From: JBMNRY01 sp050944915
GTDB taxonomy: Bacteria; Bacillota; Limnochordia; JAAZLZ01
Direction: 5' to 3'
Length of the DNA: 15,826 bases
NCBI GenBank assembly: GCA_050944915.1
Contig: JBMNRY010000044.1
Location: forward strand, 1-15,826
Shown here: positions 6,384 to 13,195 of the stretch, in pieces
How positions within the stretch are numbered: the stretch's first letter is position 1
How the letters are laid out: each line of letters starts with the position of its first letter
Notes under the pieces: generated by a model
The model's database searches: none
Told to the model about the DNA's origin: nothing
What the model saw: the letters and a program-made list of their open reading frames with translations, nothing else
Position numbers and translations under genes: made by a program

Positions 6384-9065
6384 GTGTATATCATCATCGA
6401 TGGGGGGCGCTATGGGGCCCAAAGGCACCAGACGGTCCTCGATGTGGCCCGGGAAAATGGAATCCCCATTCCCACCTTATGTCACGATCCCCGTCTGAGC
6501 ACCTTTGGTGCCTGCCGATTATGTTTAGTGGAACAGGTGGAGAATGGACGTTTGATCACCGCCTGCACCACTCCCGTGCGGGATGGTTTACAGGTCCGCA
6601 CCCAAGGTGAGAACATCTGGCAGACCCGCCGAGCCATCCTCGATTTATTATTATCGGATCATCCCCTCGATTGTCTCACCTGTGAGCAAGGTGGTAATTG
6701 TCGCCTTCAGGATTTAGCTTACGAGTATGGCCTAGCTAGCTCTAGTTTTGGCAGTAAGACGACTCCACGCTTTTCCTTGAGGGAGGATAACCCCTTTATC
6801 GTCATGGACCCCGATAAATGTATTTTATGTGGCAAATGTGTGCGGGTCGATCACGAGATCCAGTGTTCCTACGCCATCGATTTCATCGGCCGGGGTTTTG
6901 CTACCCGGGTGGCCACCCCCTTCGACGGAGGTTTGGGAAGCCCCCATTCCAGCTGTTCCTTTTGTGGCCAATGTGTGGAGATCTGTCCCACCGGGGCCCT
7001 TTCCTTCCGTCCCTCCCGAGGATTGGGAAGGGAGTACCAGTTGCGCCGGGTTCAGACAACCTGTCCCTACTGTGCCGTTGGTTGTCAGCTGATCTTAAAA
7101 GTTAAGGACAACCGGGTGGTCCAAGTAGGATCGGCTCCTTTAGAGGGAACCCCCAACCCGGGGGGAGAAACTTGTGTCAAGGGTCGTTTTGGTTATGGCT
7201 TTGTCAATCATCCCGAGCGGTTGACCAAACCTCTAGTTAGACGGGAAGGTCGGCTGGTGCCCGTCCCTTGGGAGGAGGCCATCGCCCGGGTAGCCGAGGG
7301 TTTCCAAGGGATTAAAGAAGTCTACGGTGGCCAGGCTTTAGCGGGCTTGAGTTCGGCCAAGGTGACCAACGAGGAGAACTACCTGTTTCAAAAGCTGATC
7401 AGGACCGTTTTCGGAACCAATTCCGTCGATCATTGTGCTCGGCTTTGCCATGCTTCCACCGTCGTCGCTTTGAACCAGGCCTTCGGTTCGGGAGCCATGA
7501 CCAACTCCATCGAGGAAACGGAATTAACCGATGTCTTTTTCATCATCGGCGCTAATCCGACGGAAAACCATCCTGTCATCGGCAGCCGCATCCGCCGAGC
7601 CGCGGCCAGGGGGGCCCAGCTCATCGTCGCCGATCCCCGTCGGATCGATTTGGCCCAGGATGCAACTTACCATCTACGTCACCGGCCGGGAACCGATGTG
7701 GCTTTGATAAACGGTATCATCCACGAAATCATCGCTTCTGGGTTGGAAAACCGGGAGTTTATTGCGAGCCGGACGGAGAATTACCAGGCTCTACAAGAGT
7801 CGGTAGCTTGGTATACACCAGAGGTGGTTGAGGAGATCACCGGAGTAACTAAAACCCTCATCACCGAGGCAGCAAGGCTATACGCCCAGGTAGCCCGGGG
7901 AGCCATCTATTTCGCCATGGGCATCACCCAGCATGCAACGGGGGTCGATAATGTCTTGGCCCTAGCCAATTTAGCCTTGGTCACCGGCCATATTGGCCGA
8001 CCGGGGACCGGTGTCAATCCCTTGCGGGGACAGAATAATGTCCAAGGGGCCTGTGATATGGGGGCTTTGCCCGAATTCTACCCGGGCTACCAACGGGTGG
8101 CGGAGAATCGGGATCGATTTGCCCAGGCTTGGGGAGCACTCCTGCCCGAGGAGGAGGGCTTGACCGTCACCGAAATCATCGATGCCGCCGGTGGGAAAAT
8201 TAAGGGATTGTACATCATGGGCGAGAATCCCCTCCTATCGGATCCCGACCAGAACCATGTCCGTCGGCAACTGGCTAGACTGGATTTCCTCGTGGTCCAA
8301 GATATTTTTCTAACCGAAACGGCCCAACTGGCCGATGTGGTCTTACCGGCGGCCAGTTTCGCGGAAAAATTCGGGACCTTTACCAATACGGAACGACGGG
8401 TCCAATTGGTCCGTCGGGCCGTTGATCCACCGGGCGAGGCTCGAGGGGATTGGCAGATCATCTGTGCTGTGGCCCAAGCCATGGGTCATCCCTGGGATTA
8501 CCGTGATGAAGGGGAGATCATGGCGGAAATCGCGGCCTTAACCCCCATCTATGGAGGGATTGACCATCAACGTTTGGAAGGAGGGGGCCTTCAGTGGCCT
8601 TGTCCCACCCCCGAACACCCGGGCACCCCGTACCTTCATAAGGAGAGTTTTACCCGGGGGAAGGGCCGTTTTCACCCCGTTGGTTATAGACCTCCTGTGG
8701 AGCTGCCCGATGGGGATTATCCCTATCAATTGCTTACTGGAAGGATGTTGTATCATTTCCATACAGGCAGTATGACCAGGCGTTCGGAGCCCATCGCCCA
8801 ACAAGCACCCACTTCCTACATCGAGATCAACTCCGAAGATGCCCAGCATTTGGCAATCGAAGATGGCGACCCTGTACGGGTCATTTCCCGGCGGGGTAGC
8901 ATCATCACCACGGCTCGGGTAGGTTCCCGGGTCCAGCCAGGCCAGGTTTTCATGCCCTTCCATTACGCTGAGAGTCCCGCCAACCGACTGACCATCGGCG
9001 TCGTCGATCCGGTAGCGAAAATACCGGAATTGAAGATGGCCGCGGTGCGGATCGAAAAATTGTGA
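6384..9065 (+). CDS. fdhA: Formate dehydrogenase catalytic (alpha) subunit with NuoG-like N-terminus
   Basis: This molybdopterin oxidoreductase interconverts formate and CO2 and hands electrons to the NuoE/NuoF-like partners. Numbered from GTG 6384 (893 residues): [2Fe-2S] ligands C33, C44, C47, C61; a His-ligated [4Fe-4S] site H93, C97, C100, C106; a two-cluster ferredoxin module with C146, C149, C152 and C191, C194, C197, C201; then the catalytic domain cluster CPYCAVGC (C227, C230, C234) plus C264, with K266 following. The active site is C355-H356 in DHCARLCHAS, where selenocysteine enzymes have U; the codon is TGC, so this is the cysteine form. MGITQ, NPLRGQNNVQGACDMGALP-type motifs and a C-terminal cofactor-binding domain are present. 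A longer frame from ATG 6324 only adds out-of-frame translation of the preceding gene. GTG 6384 sits five bases after that gene's stop and behind GGAAGGGGG. An Asp (D156) replaces an expected ligand cysteine. Confidence 0.93.
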   Translation: MYIIIDGGRYGAQRHQTVLDVARENGIPIPTLCHDPRLSTFGACRLCLVEQVENGRLITACTTPVRDGLQVRTQGENIWQTRRAILDLLLSDHPLDCLTCEQGGNCRLQDLAYEYGLASSSFGSKTTPRFSLREDNPFIVMDPDKCILCGKCVRVDHEIQCSYAIDFIGRGFATRVATPFDGGLGSPHSSCSFCGQCVEICPTGALSFRPSRGLGREYQLRRVQTTCPYCAVGCQLILKVKDNRVVQVGSAPLEGTPNPGGETCVKGRFGYGFVNHPERLTKPLVRREGRLVPVPWEEAIARVAEGFQGIKEVYGGQALAGLSSAKVTNEENYLFQKLIRTVFGTNSVDHCARLCHASTVVALNQAFGSGAMTNSIEETELTDVFFIIGANPTENHPVIGSRIRRAAARGAQLIVADPRRIDLAQDATYHLRHRPGTDVALINGIIHEIIASGLENREFIASRTENYQALQESVAWYTPEVVEEITGVTKTLITEAARLYAQVARGAIYFAMGITQHATGVDNVLALANLALVTGHIGRPGTGVNPLRGQNNVQGACDMGALPEFYPGYQRVAENRDRFAQAWGALLPEEEGLTVTEIIDAAGGKIKGLYIMGENPLLSDPDQNHVRRQLARLDFLVVQDIFLTETAQLADVVLPAASFAEKFGTFTNTERRVQLVRRAVDPPGEARGDWQIICAVAQAMGHPWDYRDEGEIMAEIAALTPIYGGIDHQRLEGGGLQWPCPTPEHPGTPYLHKESFTRGKGRFHPVGYRPPVELPDGDYPYQLLTGRMLYHFHTGSMTRRSEPIAQQAPTSYIEINSEDAQHLAIEDGDPVRVISRRGSIITTARVGSRVQPGQVFMPFHYAESPANRLTIGVVDPVAKIPELKMAAVRIEKL

Positions 9066-9140
9066 GCTGTGGGGCGGGCAGGACCAGTTCTCATCCTTGT
9101 CGAATTTAAACAGAATTCTTATCATTCAGGAGTGGATCCG

Positions 9141-10781
9141 ATGAAACCATTGATTGTTTGTCTAATCCTACTATTGGTCAGCTTGCCTGTAGGTGCTGGG
9201 GAAGGGCGGGCCCTATGGCTTAATGTGGGCGATTACCCACCCGATGCCCAAGGGATGGAGGAGTTATTCGCTACCCTGGCGGAAGCCAACTTCAACATGG
9301 TTTTCCCCCAGGTTTTCTACCATGGCCAGACGGTTTATCCTTCTTCTTGGGCGGCATCCTACGGTATTCGAACCCAGAATCCCCGGTTTGCCCATTGGGA
9401 TCCCCTCGGGGTGCTGGTCGAGCTGGGGGCCAAGTATGGGATCGAAATCCATCCCTGGCTAGATGTCCTTTATGTCGGTTACCGGGAACCGGGGGCTATT
9501 CTAGATGTTTATCCCCACTGGGCCATGGAAGGTTTCGACGGTCAGCGGGGCCATGGCCCCGCCAACAGCAGCCGCTTCTGGTTAAGCCCCGTCGAGCCCC
9601 AGGCCAGGGGTTATCTAATCGGTTTGATCGAGGAACTGGTGACCCGCTATCCGGTGGATGGGATCCATTTGGATTATATTCGCTATCCCGACCCCCAAGT
9701 GATGGACTTCGGTTATGAAGAAAGGGCCCTCGAGGCCTTTGGAGATCTGACGGGGGTGAGGGAAAGGCCCCATCCCGACCATGTGGAGCATTACAGTCTT
9801 TGGAATCGTTGGCGGGGAGAGCAAATCACCAGCCTGGTCGAGGAAATCGCTGGCGTTTTGCCTGAGAATGTCGCCTTATCGGCCGCGGTAAGTCCCGGAG
9901 GCATACCCTACCGGGCCTATCCCGGTTTGCTCCAACCCTGGGCCGATTGGGTCGATTATTTGGACTTCCTAGTGCCCATGGCCTATAGTTCCCGCTTAAA
10001 GGAAGTAGCGGGAATGATTCGGTATACCCGGTATAAAGCGGGGGAATTAGCTATAATGGCTGGTCTACAATTATGGAAACTACCACAACCTAATTATCCT
10101 GTGGAGCAAGTGGAAATCGCTCGGGCTGCCGGGGCCCAAGGGGTAGCCCTTTTTGCCCTGCCTTATTTAAATTCCCAAATTTTGAGGGATTTGGCCGAGG
10201 GCCCCTTTGCTACCCCGATGAAACCCCTTTATGGCCAAGGGGGGGAGGCGGTAGATATCTCGGAAGCACCCCAGTTAGTTCTACCTGTCGGTCAACCTAT
10301 TTATTTAGAGGAATTCACCTCCATCACCGGTGAAGAATGGTCAGAGCCGGTGACTATGGTCCTGGTCCAGGATGGAGAGTTTTTATCCATAGAGTTTAGG
10401 ATCGATGTGCCGGTGACCAACGCGACCATCACCCACCGGGATGGTCCCGTGTTCTACGATGATGTGGTAGAGGTCTTCTTTGATCCTAGTGGAGATACAG
10501 GTCTCTATTATCACTTAGCCCTTAACCCCTTGGGTACCCAATATGATGCCCATAGCTTCATGGGTCCCCGTTGGGATGGTCCCTGGCAGGCCGAGGCGGA
10601 GCTGACCGATTCCGGTTGGCGGGGAGTGATTAGAATTCCCTTGGATTTGGTGGGGGAAGGTTCCGAAAGCTGGTCCTTTAACATCGGTGTGGGTATTGGA
10701 GATCGTTTTGCCAGTTGGTCGCCTATGCCGGGCATTTTCCACGCGCCGGAAAATTTTGGTCGCTTAATATTCTCCCGGTAA
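9141..10781 (+). CDS. Secreted GHL10-type glycosyl-hydrolase-like protein with C-terminal CBM9-like domain
   Basis: The predicted TIM-barrel protein belongs to the GHL10 (YngK/DUF187) group of putative glycosidases; substrate is unknown. From ATG 9141 it has 546 residues. Residues 1 to about 20 are a signal peptide (MKPLIVCLILLLVSLPVGAG). The barrel spans about 22-355, beginning RALWLNVGDYP and including FNMVFPQVF, GIEIHPWLDVL and the group hallmark DGIHLDYIRYP (173-183), whose acidic residue D178 is a catalytic candidate. Residues about 385-546 resemble a family 9 carbohydrate-binding/DOMON-like beta sandwich (YDDVVEVFFDP at 439-449). AGGAG at 9128-9132 is eight bases before ATG 9141, so the longer frame from GTG 9069, which hides the signal peptide, is rejected. 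It lies 75 bases after fdhA with no terminator between, so read-through is possible, but its role is not obviously linked. Confidence 0.85.
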   Translation: MKPLIVCLILLLVSLPVGAGEGRALWLNVGDYPPDAQGMEELFATLAEANFNMVFPQVFYHGQTVYPSSWAASYGIRTQNPRFAHWDPLGVLVELGAKYGIEIHPWLDVLYVGYREPGAILDVYPHWAMEGFDGQRGHGPANSSRFWLSPVEPQARGYLIGLIEELVTRYPVDGIHLDYIRYPDPQVMDFGYEERALEAFGDLTGVRERPHPDHVEHYSLWNRWRGEQITSLVEEIAGVLPENVALSAAVSPGGIPYRAYPGLLQPWADWVDYLDFLVPMAYSSRLKEVAGMIRYTRYKAGELAIMAGLQLWKLPQPNYPVEQVEIARAAGAQGVALFALPYLNSQILRDLAEGPFATPMKPLYGQGGEAVDISEAPQLVLPVGQPIYLEEFTSITGEEWSEPVTMVLVQDGEFLSIEFRIDVPVTNATITHRDGPVFYDDVVEVFFDPSGDTGLYYHLALNPLGTQYDAHSFMGPRWDGPWQAEAELTDSGWRGVIRIPLDLVGEGSESWSFNIGVGIGDRFASWSPMPGIFHAPENFGRLIFSR

Positions 10782-10827
10782 GGGGATTTATGGTTAAGAT
10801 GGGGAAAGAAATGAAAGGGTTCGTTCT

Positions 10828-10856
10828 TTGTCAAGTCCATCCAGTTATGATATAAT
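10828..10856 (+). promoter_or_regulatory. Strong sigma-A-type promoter of the Re-citrate synthase candidate
   Basis: TTGTCA (10828-10833) and a perfect TATAAT (10851-10856) are separated by 17 bases, with an extended -10 TG at 10848-10849. Transcription would start near 10863, giving a leader of about 50 bases before GTG 10913. This is the best sigma-A match in the window and suggests independent, high constitutive expression. Confidence 0.85.
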
Positions 10857-10912
10857 TTGCTTCATATATTGTAAGCTGCACCTTATCCAAGCCGGGAAAG
10901 GAGAGATATAGG

Positions 10913-12310
10913 GTGTTAAAATTTGAAAGGCGAACCAATACCTTGGAGCAAACGGAATATTCCTATGAGCTCCAAGATGTGAAGGAACCTAATTTATATC
11001 GGAATCTGTATCCCTACGATGAAGCACCGCGGATTCCCTTTAACCATCGGGTGGTGCCTATGCGGGTTCCTAATGAAATTTGGATTACCGATACTACCTT
11101 CCGGGATGGACAGCAGGCCCGGGAACCTTATACCGTCAAGCAGATCGTCGATCTTTATAAATTCCTCCACCAGTTAGGGGGCCCCAAGGGTATTATCCGC
11201 CAAACGGAATTCTTTTTGTACAGCAAAAAGGATCGGGAAGCGGTGGAAAAATGTCTGGAACTAGGCTATAAATTCCCCGAGATCACCTCTTGGATCAGGG
11301 CCCATAAAGAAGATTTTAAACTGGTGAAGGCCATGGGCCTTAAGGAAACAGGAATTTTAGCCAGTTGTTCTGACTATCATATCTTCCGCAAGCTGGGGAT
11401 GACAAGGAAACAGGCGCTGGAGCAGTTCCTATCCATCGTCCGTTCCGCCTTGGAAATCGGGGTTATCCCCCGGGTACACTTGGAGGATATCACCAGGGCC
11501 GACTTCTACGGATTTGTGGTCCCCTTTGCCCACCAATTGATGCAGCTGTCGGAAGAAAGCGGTATCCCCATTAAGATCCGGGCTTGTGATACTATGGGCT
11601 TTGGCGTCGCCTTCCCCGGTGTTGCCTTGCCCCGTAGCGTCCCCGGGATCATCTACGGGTTGTGGCACCATGCCCGGGTGCCCCAAGAATGGTTAGAATG
11701 GCATGGTCACAATGATTTCTACAAGGCGGTGACCAACGCGACGGCCGCTTGGCTCTACGGTGCTTCCGGTGTGAGCTGTACCTTACTGGGCATCGGCGAG
11801 CGGACCGGTAATTGTCCTGTGGAAGCTATGGTCTTTGAGTATATCGGTTTGCGGGGAACTGCCGATGGTATGGATACGACGGTGATCACCGAGATCGCCC
11901 GTTACTACGAAAAGGAAATCGGTTATGAAATTCCGCCGATGACTCCCTTAGTCGGGGACAACTTTAACCTAACCCGCTCGGGGGTCCATGCCGATGGTCT
12001 GCTCAAGGATGAAGAGATTTACAACATCTTCAATACGGAAAAGATCCTTAACCGGAAGGTCCGGGTAGCTATCAACCAGCATTCGGGTATTGCAGGTGTG
12101 GCCCATTGGGTCAACAGCTACTTTGAGCTAGATGAGGAAAATCGCTTAGCCAAGCGGGATCCCATGTTAGTGAAACTAAAGGAATGGGTCGATGCCCAAT
12201 ACGAAGATGACGCCAGGCAGACCCTAATCGGTGAGCGAGAATTAGTTAGAGCTATCCAGGAGGAAATCCCCGACCTTTGGGAGTATGTAAAGGAAAAGGG
12301 GAGAATCTAA
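10913..12310 (+). CDS. Re-citrate synthase candidate (isopropylmalate/homocitrate synthase superfamily)
   Basis: This enzyme of the HMGL-like/DRE-TIM family condenses acetyl-CoA with a 2-oxo acid. I favour Re-citrate synthase (oxaloacetate as acceptor, as in Clostridium kluyveri) because of the N-terminal extension before the barrel (YSYELQDVKEPNLYR at 16-30), the overall length of 465 residues, and the lack of an evident C-terminal LeuA regulatory domain. Homocitrate or isopropylmalate synthase remain possible. Catalytic motifs: TDTTFRDGQQ (59-68), metal ligands in HGHND (H264, H266), GIGERTGNC (293-301) and SGVHADG (356-362). The start is a GTG after AAAGGAGAG (10897-10905), with a strong promoter upstream. 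In anaerobes lacking the usual Si-citrate synthase it supplies citrate for 2-oxoglutarate and glutamate synthesis. The superfamily is certain; the substrate is moderately supported. Confidence 0.8.
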   Translation: MLKFERRTNTLEQTEYSYELQDVKEPNLYRNLYPYDEAPRIPFNHRVVPMRVPNEIWITDTTFRDGQQAREPYTVKQIVDLYKFLHQLGGPKGIIRQTEFFLYSKKDREAVEKCLELGYKFPEITSWIRAHKEDFKLVKAMGLKETGILASCSDYHIFRKLGMTRKQALEQFLSIVRSALEIGVIPRVHLEDITRADFYGFVVPFAHQLMQLSEESGIPIKIRACDTMGFGVAFPGVALPRSVPGIIYGLWHHARVPQEWLEWHGHNDFYKAVTNATAAWLYGASGVSCTLLGIGERTGNCPVEAMVFEYIGLRGTADGMDTTVITEIARYYEKEIGYEIPPMTPLVGDNFNLTRSGVHADGLLKDEEIYNIFNTEKILNRKVRVAINQHSGIAGVAHWVNSYFELDEENRLAKRDPMLVKLKEWVDAQYEDDARQTLIGERELVRAIQEEIPDLWEYVKEKGRI

Positions 12311-12316
12311 AGCAAT

Positions 12317-12334
12317 CCCCGGCGTATGCCGGGG
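12317..12334 (+). terminator. Hairpin between the citrate synthase candidate and the C_GCAxxG_C_C gene
   Basis: CCCCGGC (12317-12323) and GCCGGGG (12328-12334) form a perfect 7-bp GC-rich stem with a GTAT loop, six bases after the upstream stop codon. It is followed by TATTTCTTT, a broken T tract. It could act as a partial terminator, since the next gene starts only 23 bases later without a clear promoter of its own. Confidence 0.7.
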
Positions 12335-12357
12335 TATTTCTTTGAGGGAGGCAATTA

Positions 12358-12795
12358 ATGGTGGATTACGGAGAACAAGCTGTAAAGTATTTCGACGAAG
12401 GCTATAATTGTGCTGAGTCAACCTTCTTAGCCCTGTGCGATGCCATGGGCAAGGATGGTAAGAGCATTCTCACCTTGGTGACCGGTTTTGGCGGCGGCAT
12501 GGGCCGTTCTGATTCTGTCTGTGGTGTCGTCAGTGGAGCCATCGCTGCCATTGGGTTGAAGGTTAACCGGAAAGCTCCTCAAGACGGCCCGGGCAAGGAA
12601 CGGGTCTATGAGTTGGTCAACCGATTCGTCAAAGAGTTTCGGCAGGAGTTAGGTGCCATCGATTGTACCAGTATCAATGGTTTTAACTTCGCCACTGAGG
12701 AAGGTTATGCCCAGTTTCGGGCCCAGGATCGCCATACGACCCATTGCGCCCCCGCGGTGAAAAAGGCCGTGGAACTAGCGATGGCCATTTGGTAA
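12358..12795 (+). CDS. C_GCAxxG_C_C family putative redox-active protein
   Basis: This small cytoplasmic protein belongs to a family of cysteine-rich putative redox proteins found mainly in anaerobes; no biochemical role is established. The 145 residues carry the spaced cysteines C18 (YNCAES), C27, C55 (SVCGVVSGAIAAIG), C103 (IDCTS) and C130 (THCAPAV), with GFGGGMGR (43-50) before the central motif, as is typical. The cysteines may bind a metal or cluster or form disulfides. ATG 12358 has GGGAGG at 12345-12350 with ideal spacing. It sits just downstream of the citrate synthase candidate beyond a hairpin, probably as a weakly coupled second gene. Its last 21 bases overlap the 3' end of the gene on the opposite strand. 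Confidence 0.9.
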   Translation: MVDYGEQAVKYFDEGYNCAESTFLALCDAMGKDGKSILTLVTGFGGGMGRSDSVCGVVSGAIAAIGLKVNRKAPQDGPGKERVYELVNRFVKEFRQELGAIDCTSINGFNFATEEGYAQFRAQDRHTTHCAPAVKKAVELAMAIW

Positions 12796-13083
12796 AGCGA
12801 ATTGGCGGACGATTTGACCATCGGCGGTGAGGGCCGTGACGGACTGGGGACCGTAATAGATGCGGGCGTAGACCCTATTGCCTTGTCCATCGACGGTAAT
12901 CCAATGTTCCTCCCAGTGTCCGTGGGGGCCCTCCCGACTTTCCACTTCCTTTATCCTCTGGGCAAGGGGAAAACTGGCTCTCAGTTTAGCTCCTTCGTTT
13001 CGGGTTAGCCCATCGATTTCTGCTTCCGTTAAGTCTTGAAATTCCCTGCTCGTCACATAGCGGGGTTGGTAATTCCCCTTCAT
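12775..13083 (-). CDS. Small protein of unknown function
   Basis: I do not recognise this 102-residue product. It has a charged helical N-terminal half (TSREFQDLTEAEIDG) and a C-terminal part that alternates like beta strands (HWEEHWITVDGQGNRVYARI). There are no cysteines and no clear motif. Support for a real gene is the excellent ribosome site on the - strand, GGGAGG seven to eight bases before ATG 13083, and the balanced protein composition. An in-frame extension to TTG 13134 would add a hydrophobic stretch (MIVILLALGIIRTGGGD) that resembles a signal or anchor segment, but has no ribosome site; the short form is preferred, though a membrane form is not excluded. It is divergent from the ligase genes and convergent with the preceding gene. 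It could be lineage-specific. Confidence 0.65.
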   Translation of the reverse strand: MKGNYQPRYVTSREFQDLTEAEIDGLTRNEGAKLRASFPLAQRIKEVESREGPHGHWEEHWITVDGQGNRVYARIYYGPQSVTALTADGQIVRQFALPNGHR

Positions 13084-13195
13084 ATCCCCACCTCCCGTAC
13101 GAATTATGCCCAAGGCAAGCAGGATTACTATCAAAATGCGTCGAAAAAGAAGGGGATCTTATGCCAAAATGCACAAAGTTTGGGGTTGATTTAAG

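Noticed and set aside
5922..6428. 168-residue - strand frame opposite the flavoprotein and fdhA genes
   Set aside because: It lies wholly opposite genes with unambiguous domains, has no ribosome site of note, and its composition is that of an antisense shadow.
7446..7448. Possible selenocysteine codon at the formate dehydrogenase active site
   Set aside because: The codon is TGC, so the enzyme is the cysteine type; there is no in-frame TGA before the real stop.
9097..9125. TTGTCG / TATCAT with a 17-base spacer as a promoter for the GHL10 gene
   Set aside because: Transcription would start at about 9132, within or after the AGGAG ribosome site, so the mRNA would lose it. Read-through from fdh is simpler.
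8538..9125. 195-residue - strand frame opposite the end of fdhA
   Set aside because: Antisense to the cofactor-binding domain of FdhA, with low-complexity basic composition and no recognisable domain.
9069..9140. Longer start of the GHL10 gene at GTG 9069
   Set aside because: It would bury a clear signal peptide, whereas ATG 9141 has AGGAG eight bases upstream.
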